From positions 1 to 40,872 of the forward strand of contig JAFDDG010000028.1 of the NCBI GenBank assembly GCA_019310965.1: 40,872 bases of DNA, given 5' to 3'. Within the stretch, counting starts at the first letter, position 1. Each line of letters opens with the position of its first letter. Shown piece by piece: positions 34,301 to 40,872 of this stretch. The notes beneath the pieces were generated by a model. That model saw only the letters and a program-made list of their open reading frames with translations. It had not been told where the DNA came from and made no database searches. Source of the stretch: Deltaproteobacteria bacterium (GTDB lineage: Bacteria > Myxococcota_A > UBA9160 > SMWR01). A program made the position numbers and the translations under genes.

Positions 34301-36242
34301 CCGGCTCGATCCGCTCGTGGCCGCGATGCAGCTGCCCGAGCGAGCAGCGCAGCTCGGCCTGCTCGGCGCTCTGGAGCAGCGGGTCGACCCGTTCCAGTGC
34401 CGCGACCAGCTCTGCATCGTGGCCGAGCTCCCGGTGAAGCGCGACGGCGTGTTCGAGCGCCTCGACGTCGTCCGGCGCGGTCTCGATCCAGTGCTCGGTC
34501 CAGCGCAGCGCCGCGTCGGGGCGCTCGCGTTCTCGGCAAAGGGTCGTGAGCTCGCCGACCAAGAATCGCAGCCGCGAGCGATCGGTCGTGACCTCGGCCT
34601 CGTGCTCGTAGGCGGTCAACAGGGCTTCCGGATCGTCGTCTCCTTCCGCCAGCCGCTGACGACCGCGGTGCGCGGCCGCGCAGGTATGTTTGAGTTCGAG
34701 CGCCGTGTCGTACGCTGCTGCGGCGCCGCTTGCATCGTTGAAGGAGTCGATCAGTAGGTCGCCCAGGGCGCAGAGGCGTTCGGGCCGGGTGTCGCGCGTG
34801 CTGCTGCGTTCGGCGTGCTCGAGCAGCGTGCGCAGCTGCTCCCACTCTTCCCTCTTGCGGTAGATGCGCTCCAGCGCTGCGATGGCATTGGCGTGAGCCG
34901 GGTCGGCCTGCAGCGCGCGCTCGTAGCTGGTGCAGGCTGCGTCGACGTCGCCGAGCTGCCCTTCCTGCACGGAGCCGAGCTCCTCGTAGGCCGCGGCGCA
35001 GGTCGCCGGGTCGTTGGCCGCGATCGCGGCGCGTCGCTCCAGGCAATTGGCCAGCTCTTCCCACGCGCCGAGCTGTGCCAGCGAATCGGAGAGTGCCTCG
35101 ATGACGAGGGCATCGTCCGGGGCCAGCGACAGTGCGGCACGCAGATGCTCCGCTGCCGCAGCTTCATCGTTGGCGCCGCTGTCGAGAGACGCCAGCTCGA
35201 CCAGCGTCGCCAGCGAGGCGGGCTGGTCGTCGCGCTCGACGAGTTCTCCGAGTGCGCGGCGCAACCCGCCATCCTCGCCGGTCTCGCGCTCCACCTCGGC
35301 CAACAGTCGCCAGGCCTCCAGCAGGGCGGGATCGGCTTCGACAGCGAGGTCGAGCCAGGTTCTGGCGGCCTCGGGGGCGCCGAGCTGCGAATAGTGGTGG
35401 CGCCCCGCGCGCAGCGCGATCTGGGCGCAGCAGGCGGGATCGGTCTCTGCCGCGAAACGGCGTTCGAGCAGGTCACAGGCCAGCGACCAATGTGCATCAC
35501 GCTCGGCGTTGGCGGCGAGCGCGTCGAGCGCATCGGTGTTCTCGGGATCGTTGCTGAGCGCGGACCGAAACAGCTCGGCGCTGCGGTCGTGCCCGTCGGG
35601 CTGGCGCGCGAGCAGTGCGGCCTGGGCCACGAGCGCGCGAGCGCGGTCGGCGCCGCGGCGCGTTTCCGCCGCGCGGCCCCAATACGCGCCGGCCGCGTCG
35701 TCCCGCTCCAGCTGCTCGCAGGCGCGGGCAGCGCCCTCGAGCGCGGCGTCGAGGCGCGGCAGTGCGTCGAGCGCCTGCTCGAAGTGGGCCAACGCCTGCT
35801 CTGCGGCGTCGAAGTGCTCGAGCCACAGGGTGCCGGTCTCCGCCGACAGAGTGGCGCGCTCGTCGCTGGCCAATTCGAGAGCGAGCTCGGCGTCGGCGAT
35901 CTGCAGCGCGACGTCCCAGCGACCGTTGTCTACAGCATCCCGGCGCAGCTCGAGGAGGGCGCTGCGGCAGGCGGGGTCGGCGACGACGGCGGCGTGCCAA
36001 TGCACCAGGGCCGCCTCGGCCCGCCCGCGTCGCTCCTCCGCCTGGCCGAGGCGGTAGAGCACCCGTGCCCGTTCGCGGAATTCGTCCACCAGGGCGGGAT
36101 CTTCCAGCCGGTGTTGGAGGACCCCCACGAGTTCGTCCCAGTCGCCGGCGACGAAGGCCGCCTCCTCGAGAGCCTCGAAGGCGCGGCGGTCGCTCGCGTT
36201 GGCGGCGAAGCGGTCGCGCTGGTGGTCCAGAATCGACGGCAC
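28377..36242 (-). CDS. Giant TPR-repeat protein, 2,621 aa
   Basis: GTG start at 36242 with GGAGG about 7 nt upstream. No signal peptide or membrane segment is visible, so it is probably cytoplasmic. Nearly the whole length is made of helical 34-40-residue repeats (units such as ACTSYERALQADPAHANAI and AFQPESRELRVTLANLLSQR). The pattern is strongly acidic and Ala/Leu/Glu-rich. The last 120 residues are different (RRARRRVRRVLGG, then LDFTLWRQELRTLAAARAV) and resemble the C-terminal domain of large myxobacterial TPR proteins by eye. No enzyme motif is seen, so a scaffold or docking role is likely. The PilZ gene is coupled directly downstream. The gene is divergent from pyrK across a 179-nt gap. 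Confidence 0.9.
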   Translation of the reverse strand: MPSILDHQRDRFAANASDRRAFEALEEAAFVAGDWDELVGVLQHRLEDPALVDEFRERARVLYRLGQAEERRGRAEAALVHWHAAVVADPACRSALLELRRDAVDNGRWDVALQIADAELALELASDERATLSAETGTLWLEHFDAAEQALAHFEQALDALPRLDAALEGAARACEQLERDDAAGAYWGRAAETRRGADRARALVAQAALLARQPDGHDRSAELFRSALSNDPENTDALDALAANAERDAHWSLACDLLERRFAAETDPACCAQIALRAGRHHYSQLGAPEAARTWLDLAVEADPALLEAWRLLAEVERETGEDGGLRRALGELVERDDQPASLATLVELASLDSGANDEAAAAEHLRAALSLAPDDALVIEALSDSLAQLGAWEELANCLERRAAIAANDPATCAAAYEELGSVQEGQLGDVDAACTSYERALQADPAHANAIAALERIYRKREEWEQLRTLLEHAERSSTRDTRPERLCALGDLLIDSFNDASGAAAAYDTALELKHTCAAAHRGRQRLAEGDDDPEALLTAYEHEAEVTTDRSRLRFLVGELTTLCRERERPDAALRWTEHWIETAPDDVEALEHAVALHRELGHDAELVAALERVDPLLQSAEQAELRCSLGQLHRGHERIEPAIAAFHAALEADPRHGASLEALVELLEGTGPAKDLICAHRSLAELSTGKQRVRSLDALARLLEEQLGDMPQAIDVLERLAQEPGAPADVENRLEVLLDRTARHEELAERLALRAAGCTADERRDLTLRRGAILLEQLSEFDAAVTTYREVLAEDPRCETARHGLERALRASADPRGLAEFLGEQATQHEDAATRDRCAFERAVILEEVLASNDEAAEIFHALSRKAAEPDARRRAAERLEALLERVHDYEALRAHLEEWLRRTDDEPTRATLHDRLGRLCRHRLEDPEATAEHLEAAAAIDPLCGERWNTLARLYEEQDLPRDLVRALEGQLAAEPDMEPGREHTLRARVAALCATRLGESDRARDQYERVLELDPSDSAAGEFLIDYWEANARPDQVARLLELRLGGLDAQPRDTAGYWAAQRTSLRLRIAGLRANELDDPDGAIAVLEPALGEIGPQAAVAEPLADLYQRAGYAEDLIELCGKAADACDPGLERAAWLTRLGHTLRSRRRDAKAVAAYERALDERPGDTAIEAALRELYRILDAPEPLARLLEAELARLGGPAEIPVRLELANLWTESLDRPADALLELRRIVHLDPSHAEALDRGLDLAAQLDRPSVVRELLDDALRREHTASARADLLARRAQLLASLPDSSDAALADYREALRLHPDRLETRAELRRLLESTGDWRAALECLCEEAYRVSPSERVKHLERGAKLAWEHLSPDAALAWLERLRRERPQQSEVLARIAEAHRLAGRPHPQLRALEAELDATDEPARRRALLCECARVLEHDLGWQARASAAYEQARETAPNDTEVLRELDRLYAETGRDRERAHILEALAPSAAPADRAQLLRDAAALHRGQLRDPREAARLLLRAVAETRATGSIHGELLRELADALWAAGPPDAWASCAETELAALDPDAEVFAERRLRLRRDLAAYYQRTGCLDAAIRHLNALVDGAPPEFDPAGVHEASLLYALRCQGNSVELERRTTRRLERTGGDAEAWLALARLRDERLSATARAAEAYRRAVALAADPSEALRGLRSAAERLARWDEVAATLELELEHNAALPPAGRSALLRRLGDVCWKQLGSTTRASRAYAGAIEAWPEDFAAQRSFEHLLEAMEDWRGALDLYESEVDVLGDREPDRRQAAWLRAGELAMHRTDEPHRALRAYVAAAAIGELAPERRLERAELHQRCGEGDAFAEVFASWCDDPQANGGSADHLRLAETLEALGRLDEALARSERALEAGTAGAHAWATAARLREASGAHAEASAAWQQAAEKSTGAKAAEHWRRAAAPHLSGDPMLAAALLRKAAEADPAAGAVHADLAEAALQIESWDEAETAARSALDTQPAHGSLDADARIAVALIGARAARQHERPAAAAEFYHAALAVDPACDDALAGAGESLAAIEEWASAREPLAARLAHSKADPDAARHHALLARCHAELHDVDAALAECEAALEIDATHTAAHTLCVSLHEAADRLEPGIAALERWAQQTDGDAAGEHLLRAGEWELRVENRNEAAEDHLRRATETAPGLSRAWRLLASLLWEAGRAAEAAEAAAAGLATHAEREDRAALHLVLGRALEADGKAACKAYAAACEADPRCLEAALAEARLLRAAGEWSASAETLERFVDRHPGDDPAGLAEALQQRARLLAGPLEDLDGAIDAYRRALAFQPESRELRVTLANLLSQRPEAWPEALEQHAATLEELPSDPDTLRAVLRIAEYTGNAEAIGNGLALLRALGIATAEEAAAAPDRMALVLAPRLGLDSTLGEALRAAVQCAAEDIGRALGAPGHMATPDAGADPTAQFRADALTAQAELTAHGLLPLPTNEMADVVRCVALLALDPASVHTSGATLNAISETFGRRARRRVRRVLGGVTRGEIEGLDFTLWRQELRTLAAARAVDIGAGDLRTALLAGICNAEDHSPGDFEPTRDIAVLVAACDEARGVMQRAVRAWLTQITA

Positions 36243-36421
36243 GGCTCTCCCTCCCGGGTCGAGCGCGGCGCTGACCCATCGGGAACCTCATCGTCCAGAG
36301 CGGCCCCGGACTTGACCTCCGACGAAATGATTTTGATGCGATCTTTCGAGGGCTTAGAGCAGGAGACGCATGCTAGACACGGCTCGCTGCGGGCTCCCGG
36401 CGACGTGGTACGTTCCGGCCG

Positions 36422-37243
36422 GTGCCGGCTGCCGACCCCTCCGCGATTCGAATCCTGGCCGAGGTCGTCGCAAATTGCTGCGAGGGCGGCGCCCACCATC
36501 GCCTGACGCTGCGGGTGCCGGGCTGGCCGGGGTTCGCGCCGGGCCAGTTCGTGATGCTGTCGCCCGGCCCGGTGGGTGCGGTGCCGCGCAGCGACCCCTT
36601 GCTGCCGAGGCCGATGGCGGTCTTCCGGGAGCATGCGGACGAGCGCGGGCCGTGCCTCGAGGTGCTCTACAAGCGCAGTGGCCGCGGGACGCATCTGTTG
36701 GCCGCGGCCGTCGCCGGCGAATCGATTGCGCTGGTGGGGCCGCTGGGCAGCGGTTTTCGCGCGCCGAGTGCCCCGGGTGCTGCCTTGCTCGTTGCCGGTG
36801 GCACTGGCATCGCGTCGGTGTTCGAGCTGGCTCGCACGCTCGCCGACGAGCGCGCCGTGTCGGTGCTGCTGGGCGCGCGCCGTGCCGAGGACCTGATGGG
36901 TGAAGCGGATTTCGCCGAGCTCCACGTGAACCTCGAAATTGCCACGGAGGACGGCAGTCGCGGCACGCGCGGGCTGGTCACGGATCTGCTCGAGAAGCGC
37001 CTGGCCGCCGAGCCCGGTGCGACCGTGTACGCCTGCGGGCCGACGCCCATGATGCAGCGTTGCGTCGAGATCGCTGCCGCACACGGCGCGGCCTGCTCCG
37101 TGTCGCTCGAGAACAACATGGCCTGTGGCTTCGGCGTGTGTCTGGGTTGCGCCGCCCCGCGCACGTCGGGAGGATTCGCACTTGTGTGTTGCGACGGTCC
37201 GGTCTTCGATGGGCGGGATATCGTGTGGAGCCAACTCCCGTGA
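36422..37243 (+). CDS. pyrK: Dihydroorotate dehydrogenase electron transfer subunit
   Basis: 273 residues, GTG start. FAD/NAD-binding reductase of the PyrK family: FAPGQFVML, RPMAVF (flavin site), the NAD loop VAGGTGIAS, YACGPTPMM, and the C-terminal [2Fe-2S] site with cysteines 235, 240, 243 and 256 (CGFGVCLGC then VC). It passes electrons from orotate formation in PyrD to NAD in the class 1B complex. The stop overlaps the pyrD start by 4 nt. A hydrophobic Gly-rich N-terminal region fits the ferredoxin reductase barrel. Confidence 0.95.
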   Translation: MPAADPSAIRILAEVVANCCEGGAHHRLTLRVPGWPGFAPGQFVMLSPGPVGAVPRSDPLLPRPMAVFREHADERGPCLEVLYKRSGRGTHLLAAAVAGESIALVGPLGSGFRAPSAPGAALLVAGGTGIASVFELARTLADERAVSVLLGARRAEDLMGEADFAELHVNLEIATEDGSRGTRGLVTDLLEKRLAAEPGATVYACGPTPMMQRCVEIAAAHGAACSVSLENNMACGFGVCLGCAAPRTSGGFALVCCDGPVFDGRDIVWSQLP

Positions 37244-38184
37244 GCGCCGATATCGACGCGGTTCTCGAGGTCGATACTCGCGTCGATCTGGCCGGCATTG
37301 CGCTGCGCAATCCGGTCCTGGCCGCGTCTGGAACATTCGGCTACGGCAGCGAGTTTGCACCCTTCCTCGACCTGCGCAAGATCGGCGGCTTCGTTGCGAA
37401 GAGCCTGACTCTGGAGCCGCGGGTCGGGAACCCGCCGCCGCGCATCGCCGAGGCGGCGAGCGGCTTGTTGAACTCCATCAGTCTCGAGAACGTCGGCGTC
37501 GAGGCGTTCATCCATGAGAAGCTTCCGGCGATTCCCGAAGGCGTCGTGGTGGTGACGAGCGCGTTCGAGACCGAGATCGATCGCTATGCGGAGGTTTGCA
37601 GGCGGTTGACCGGCGTGCCGCGGATCGCTGGCATCGAGATCAACGCTTCGTGTCCGCACGTGAAGAGCGGCGGTATCGAGTTCGGGCAGGATCCGCAGGT
37701 GTTGCGCCAGCTGGTGCGCAGCGTGCGGCGGGCGACGACGTTGCCGCTGCTGGTGAAGCTCTCCCCGAACGTCACCAGCATCGCGGAGATGGCGCGGGTG
37801 TGTGAGGGCGAGGGTGCCGATGGGTTGTCGCTGATCAACGCCGTGCAGGCCCTGGAGGTCGACGTGGAGCGGCGCCGGCCGGTGCTGGCGAACGGTCTGG
37901 GCGGTCTGTCCGGTCCAGCCATTCGGCCGATCGCTCTGCGCATGGTGTGGCAGGCGGCCGAGGCGGTGAAGATCCCGATCTGCGGCATCGGAGGCATCGA
38001 TTCGGCGCAGGACGCGGTGAAATTCCTGCTCTGCGGGGCCAGCGCCGTTCAAGTGGGGACGCGCAATTACCTGAACCCCTCAGCCGCCCAGGAAATCGCG
38101 GAAGGCATGCAGGCGTGGGCAAAAGGACGCGGTATCACGCGGCTGGCAGACCTCGTCGGCACCCTCGAGATGCCGCGGCGCTGA
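37240..38184 (+). CDS. pyrD: Dihydroorotate dehydrogenase, class 1B catalytic subunit
   Basis: 314 residues, GTG start overlapping pyrK (GTGA). The TIM-barrel FMN enzyme has the flavin/substrate residues in GFVAKSLTLEPR (Lys54), LLNSISLENVG, the active-site Cys138 in NASCPHV, VKLSPNVTS, GLSGPAIRPIAL and GIGGIDSAQDAV. A Cys base, not Ser, and the pairing with PyrK place it in class 1B (NAD-linked). It works in pyrimidine synthesis in the cytoplasm. 241 nt separate it from rimP. Confidence 0.96.
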   Translation: MSADIDAVLEVDTRVDLAGIALRNPVLAASGTFGYGSEFAPFLDLRKIGGFVAKSLTLEPRVGNPPPRIAEAASGLLNSISLENVGVEAFIHEKLPAIPEGVVVVTSAFETEIDRYAEVCRRLTGVPRIAGIEINASCPHVKSGGIEFGQDPQVLRQLVRSVRRATTLPLLVKLSPNVTSIAEMARVCEGEGADGLSLINAVQALEVDVERRRPVLANGLGGLSGPAIRPIALRMVWQAAEAVKIPICGIGGIDSAQDAVKFLLCGASAVQVGTRNYLNPSAAQEIAEGMQAWAKGRGITRLADLVGTLEMPRR

Positions 38185-38218
38185 ACGCAGCCGACCAGCC
38201 GGGGAATCCAGCTTCGCG

Positions 38219-38247
38219 TTGCCTTTCCGCTGCAATTCGGATACTTT
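38219..38247 (+). promoter_or_regulatory. Candidate promoter for rimP-nusA-infB
   Basis: TTGCCT (38219-38224) and TACTTT (38242-38247) lie 17 nt apart in the 241-nt gap before rimP. The match is moderate. The remaining leader of about 170 nt holds no known riboswitch that I can name, but long leaders are usual for this operon. Confidence 0.35.
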
Positions 38248-38425
38248 ACGCGGGCTTATACGGCGACTCGCAGGTTGTGGAGTGTCTGTTGCAAGGTTCG
38301 GAGCGATGCTCTGGACGGTGGCAGGGGCTGCAACGGCGCGTCGGCGGCAGTTGCGGCCCTTGGGCCGGCGGGAAGTGGGCGAGTCGTCCGCTTCTTTTTG
38401 TTTGGGGAGCTGGAAACACACAGTC

Positions 38426-38965
38426 ATGTATCGCGATATCCCGGAAGAGCTGCGGACGCTCGTAGAGCCCGCAATAGAGGAGGCGGGCTACGAGCTCGTC
38501 GACCTGCTGCTCACCCGTGGGCGCGGTTCGTCGCAGCTGCGCATCACCATCGACACACCGGCCGGCGACGGTCTCGTGCCGGTGGACCGTCTCGCGGACG
38601 TGTCGCGAGAGCTGGGAACGCTGCTCGACGCCGCCGATGCGATCGCCGCGTCCTATCGGCTGGATGTGTCGTCGCCGGGCCTGGATCGTGTGCTCGCGCG
38701 CGCGCAGGATTTCGAGGCGGCTTGCGGTTCGAAGATCAAACTCGAGACGCGGAGCCCGCTGGACGGTCGTCGGCGTTTTCGCGGCGAGTTGGTCGCGTTC
38801 GACGGCCATGCCCTCGAACTCACAGTCGATGGCGTGAGCGTGAGCGTGGCATTCGACGACGTCAGCAAGGCCAACGTAATGTACGAATTCACCGCGGCGG
38901 ATTTCTCCGCCGCGAATTCGCGTGATAACGAAGCCAGGGGCAAGGTGGCACGATGTTCGGCCTGA
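38426..38965 (+). CDS. rimP: Ribosome maturation factor RimP
   Basis: 179 residues. Starts near the family's usual EELRTLVEPAIEEAGYELVDLLL and continues with LRITIDTP, VPVDRLADVSRELGTLLD, YRLDVSSPGLDRVL and a small SH3-like C-terminal domain (RRRFRGELVAFDG, VAFDDVSKANV). It helps mature the 30S subunit. A longer reading to 38219 adds unlikely sequence and was rejected. A ribosome site is weak. The last 13 nt overlap the nusA start, so the two genes are coupled. Confidence 0.93.
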   Translation: MYRDIPEELRTLVEPAIEEAGYELVDLLLTRGRGSSQLRITIDTPAGDGLVPVDRLADVSRELGTLLDAADAIAASYRLDVSSPGLDRVLARAQDFEAACGSKIKLETRSPLDGRRRFRGELVAFDGHALELTVDGVSVSVAFDDVSKANVMYEFTAADFSAANSRDNEARGKVARCSA

Positions 38966-40368
38966 AACGAGAGATCGATCAGATCGCCAAGGACAAGGGC
39001 ATCGATCGCAGCGAGATCATCAAGGCGATCGAAGAGGCCATGAAGCAGGCGGCGCGGCGCGACCGCGGCCTGGAGACCGAGATCGAGGCCCGCTACAACG
39101 AGGAACTCGGCGAGATCGAACTCTTCGAGTTCCGCGAGGTCGTCGAGACGATCGCAGACGCGGACATGCAGATCACTCTGGGCAACGCTCGGGATTTCGA
39201 CCCGGACGCCGAGGTCGGCGACGAGATCGGCGTCAAGCTGGACACCAAGGGCTTCGGAAGGATTCTCGCCCAGACCGCCAAGCAGGTGATCATCCAGCTG
39301 ATCCGCGATGCGGAGCGGGACAACGTCTTCGAGGAGTACAAGGATCGCACCAGCGAGATCGTGAATGGCATCGTCCGGCGTTTCGAGAAAGGTGCGATCA
39401 TCGTCGATCTTGGCCGCACCGAGGCGGTGCTGCCGTTGCGTGATCAGGTGCCGCGGGAGAACTACCGGCCTGGCGATCGCGTCCGCGCATACGTGACCGA
39501 CGTCAACAAGAACTCCAAGGGCTCGCAGATCGTCCTGTCTCGCACCTGCATCGAGATGCTGACGAAGCTCTTCGAGCAGGAAGTGCCGGAGATGTACGAG
39601 GGCATCGTGACGATTCAGGCAGCGGCTCGGGAGCCCGGCGCGCGTTCGAAGATTGCCGTGGCTTCGCGAGATTCCGATGTCGATCCGGTCGGTGCCTGTG
39701 TCGGCATGAAGGGCAGTCGGGTGCAGGCGGTCGTGCAGGAGCTGCGCGGCGAGCGCATCGACATCGTGCCGTGGAACCCGGATCCGGCGCGCTACGTGTG
39801 CTCGGCTCTCTCGCCGGCGCAGGTGTCCAAGGTGATCATCGACGACGGTGCGCAGTCGATGGACGTGATCGTGCCGGACGACCAGCTGTCGTTGGCGATC
39901 GGGCGCAAGGGCCAGAATGTGCGGCTGGCGGTGCAGCTCACCGGCTGGAAGATCGACATCAAGAGCGAGTCGAAGATGCGCGAGCTGGCGCAGTGGCTGG
40001 CCGAGGCGGTCTCGGTGGTGGAGGGCTGTGGCGAGCCCGACGCCGAGCTCCTGCTGCAGCAGGGGATCACCTCGCTCGAGGATCTCGCGAGCTGCGAGAC
40101 AGAGCTCCTGACCTCGATGCCGGGGATCGACGAGGACGGCGCCGCGCGCATCAAGGTGCGTGCCGTGGAACTCGCCGAGCGGAAGCGTGTAGAAGACGAG
40201 GCGCGGGTGCAGGCAGAAGCCGAGGCGGCCGCGCAGGAGGCCGCAGCGGCCGAGGCCGCTGCGCAGGAAGCCGCGGCTGCAGCCGAAGCCGGGTCGGAAT
40301 CCGAGTCGGAAGGCGATGAGGCAGCGGAGCCGTCCGAGGCGGCAGAGGCCGAGGCTTCGAAAGCCTGA
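38953..40368 (+). CDS. nusA: Transcription elongation/termination factor NusA
   Basis: 471 residues, ATG 38953, preceded by AAGGTGG 5 nt upstream. Domains in order: N-terminal RNA polymerase-binding domain (about 1-125), S1 domain (about 130-200, [22 protein letters not shown]), two KH domains ([21 protein letters not shown] and [19 protein letters not shown]), then one helix-hairpin-helix region ([22 protein letters not shown]). The last 70 residues are Ala/Glu-rich with no fold. There is one C-terminal acidic repeat-like region, unlike the two of E. coli NusA. rimP-nusA-infB is the universal order. Confidence 0.96.
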   Translation: MFGLKREIDQIAKDKGIDRSEIIKAIEEAMKQAARRDRGLETEIEARYNEELGEIELFEFREVVETIADADMQITLGNARDFDPDAEVGDEIGVKLDTKGFGRILAQTAKQVIIQLIRDAERDNVFEEYKDRTSEIVNGIVRRFEKGAIIVDLGRTEAVLPLRDQVPRENYRPGDRVRAYVTDVNKNSKGSQIVLSRTCIEMLTKLFEQEVPEMYEGIVTIQAAAREPGARSKIAVASRDSDVDPVGACVGMKGSRVQAVVQELRGERIDIVPWNPDPARYVCSALSPAQVSKVIIDDGAQSMDVIVPDDQLSLAIGRKGQNVRLAVQLTGWKIDIKSESKMRELAQWLAEAVSVVEGCGEPDAELLLQQGITSLEDLASCETELLTSMPGIDEDGAARIKVRAVELAERKRVEDEARVQAEAEAAAQEAAAAEAAAQEAAAAAEAGSESESEGDEAAEPSEAAEAEASKA

Positions 40369-40423
40369 GGGCTGGGCGAGGCCCGGCACGCGCGACAACG
40401 GGAAGGGAACTGGCAGGAACTGG

Positions 40424-40872
40424 ATGGCAAAGATCCGAGCGTACAAACTGGCGGAAGAGTTGGGCCTGGAACGGGCGGAGCTCGTCGAGAAGGCGAATGC
40501 GGCCGGCGTGGAGCTGAAGACCGCCATGGCGTCGATCGACGAGGAAGACGCCGAGCGGTTGCGCAAGAAGCTCGGGGTGTCGAAGCCCCGTGTGGACGTC
40601 ACCGAGAAGCGGGTTGAGGCGGGTAGCGGCGCCGCCGTCATCCGGCGGCGCAAGAAGAAGAGCCCCGAGCCCCTGCCGGAGCCGGTCGTATCCGAGCCGG
40701 CGGGAGAGCCCGGCATCGCCGCCGAAGCCGAAGCTGCCGAGCCGGTGGAAGAGCCCGGCATCGCCGCCGAAGCCGAAGCTGCCGAGCCGGTCGTCGAGGA
40801 GCCGGGGATTGCAGAGCCCGACGCCGCGCCCGGTGTGGGGCCGACGCCGGAGCCCGAGCGCCCGGCCGCGGC
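40424..40872 (+). CDS. infB: Translation initiation factor IF-2, N-terminal part (cut by window end)
   Basis: Open from ATG 40424 to the last base (149 codons). It begins AKIRAYKLAEELGLERAELV, the IF2 N-terminal domain, then passes into a Pro/Glu/Ala-rich linker (KKKSPEPLPEPV, GIAAEAEAAEPVE). The GTP-binding part is beyond the window. It is the expected third gene after nusA, 55 nt downstream, which supports the call. Two copies of a 41-nt repeat lie in the linker. Confidence 0.93.
   Translation, partial: MAKIRAYKLAEELGLERAELVEKANAAGVELKTAMASIDEEDAERLRKKLGVSKPRVDVTEKRVEAGSGAAVIRRRKKKSPEPLPEPVVSEPAGEPGIAAEAEAAEPVEEPGIAAEAEAAEPVVEEPGIAEPDAAPGVGPTPEPERPAA
40706..40791 (+). repeat. 45-nt tandem repeat in the IF-2 linker
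   Basis: A 41-nt stretch at 40706-40746 recurs without change at 40751-40791 (period 45 nt, in frame). It encodes EPGIAAEAEAAEP twice; a degenerate third unit (EEPGIAEPD) follows. Perfect identity of the two units suggests a recent duplication. Confidence 0.85.

Overview
The window looks like core chromosome from a high-GC, Gram-negative bacterium, most likely of the deltaproteobacterial/myxobacterial kind. LpxC (lipid A synthesis), several lipoproteins with lipoboxes, a myxobacterial-type PilZ protein, a giant TPR protein, a TPR-fused Ser/Thr kinase and frequent GTG/TTG starts point that way. The taxonomic call is an inference: only the 3' tail of the 23S rRNA is present. I found no phage, plasmid or CRISPR signature, and no complete insertion sequence.

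Layout. 1-412: 3' end of a rRNA operon (23S tail, 5S, strong terminator). 533-10739: an envelope/glycan block with two GT-C-like polytopic membrane proteins (the first has a frameshift near its 3' end), a repeat plus beta-propeller lipoprotein, an exported protein of unknown function, one GT2 and two GT4 glycosyltransferases. 10837-12327: a PQQ-type sugar dehydrogenase fused to a c-type heme domain. 12460-14800: rplX, rpmG, a seven-iron-type ferredoxin, aroE (minus) and purE. 14959-20676 (minus strand): an Hsp70 with an acidic repeat tail in place of the lid, a J-domain/TPR partner 3 nt downstream, a thioredoxin-octaheme cytochrome lipoprotein, a 50-aa small ORF and a family 4 uracil-DNA glycosylase. 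20892-24151: yebC then ruvC-ruvA-ruvB with 4-nt overlaps. 24268-27815: TPR/Ser-Thr kinase and lpxC. 28042-36242 (minus): a 2,621-aa TPR protein translationally coupled to a PilZ protein. 36422-38184: pyrK-pyrD with a 4-nt overlap. 38426-end: rimP-nusA-infB, with infB cut by the window edge.

Three inverted-repeat elements of similar size (158, 161 and 167 bp) lie in intergenic gaps: purE/UDG, lpxC/pilZ and yebC/ruvC. Their arms differ in sequence. They look like small non-autonomous repeats (MITE- or REP-like) or large structured terminators.

The items most worth following are the lidless Hsp70/J pair, the thioredoxin-octaheme lipoprotein with the overlooked small ORF beside it, the giant TPR-PilZ coupling, the TPR-kinase and the three palindromic elements. 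No single locus proves a wholly new system. All functional calls come from reading the translated sequence; no database search was run.
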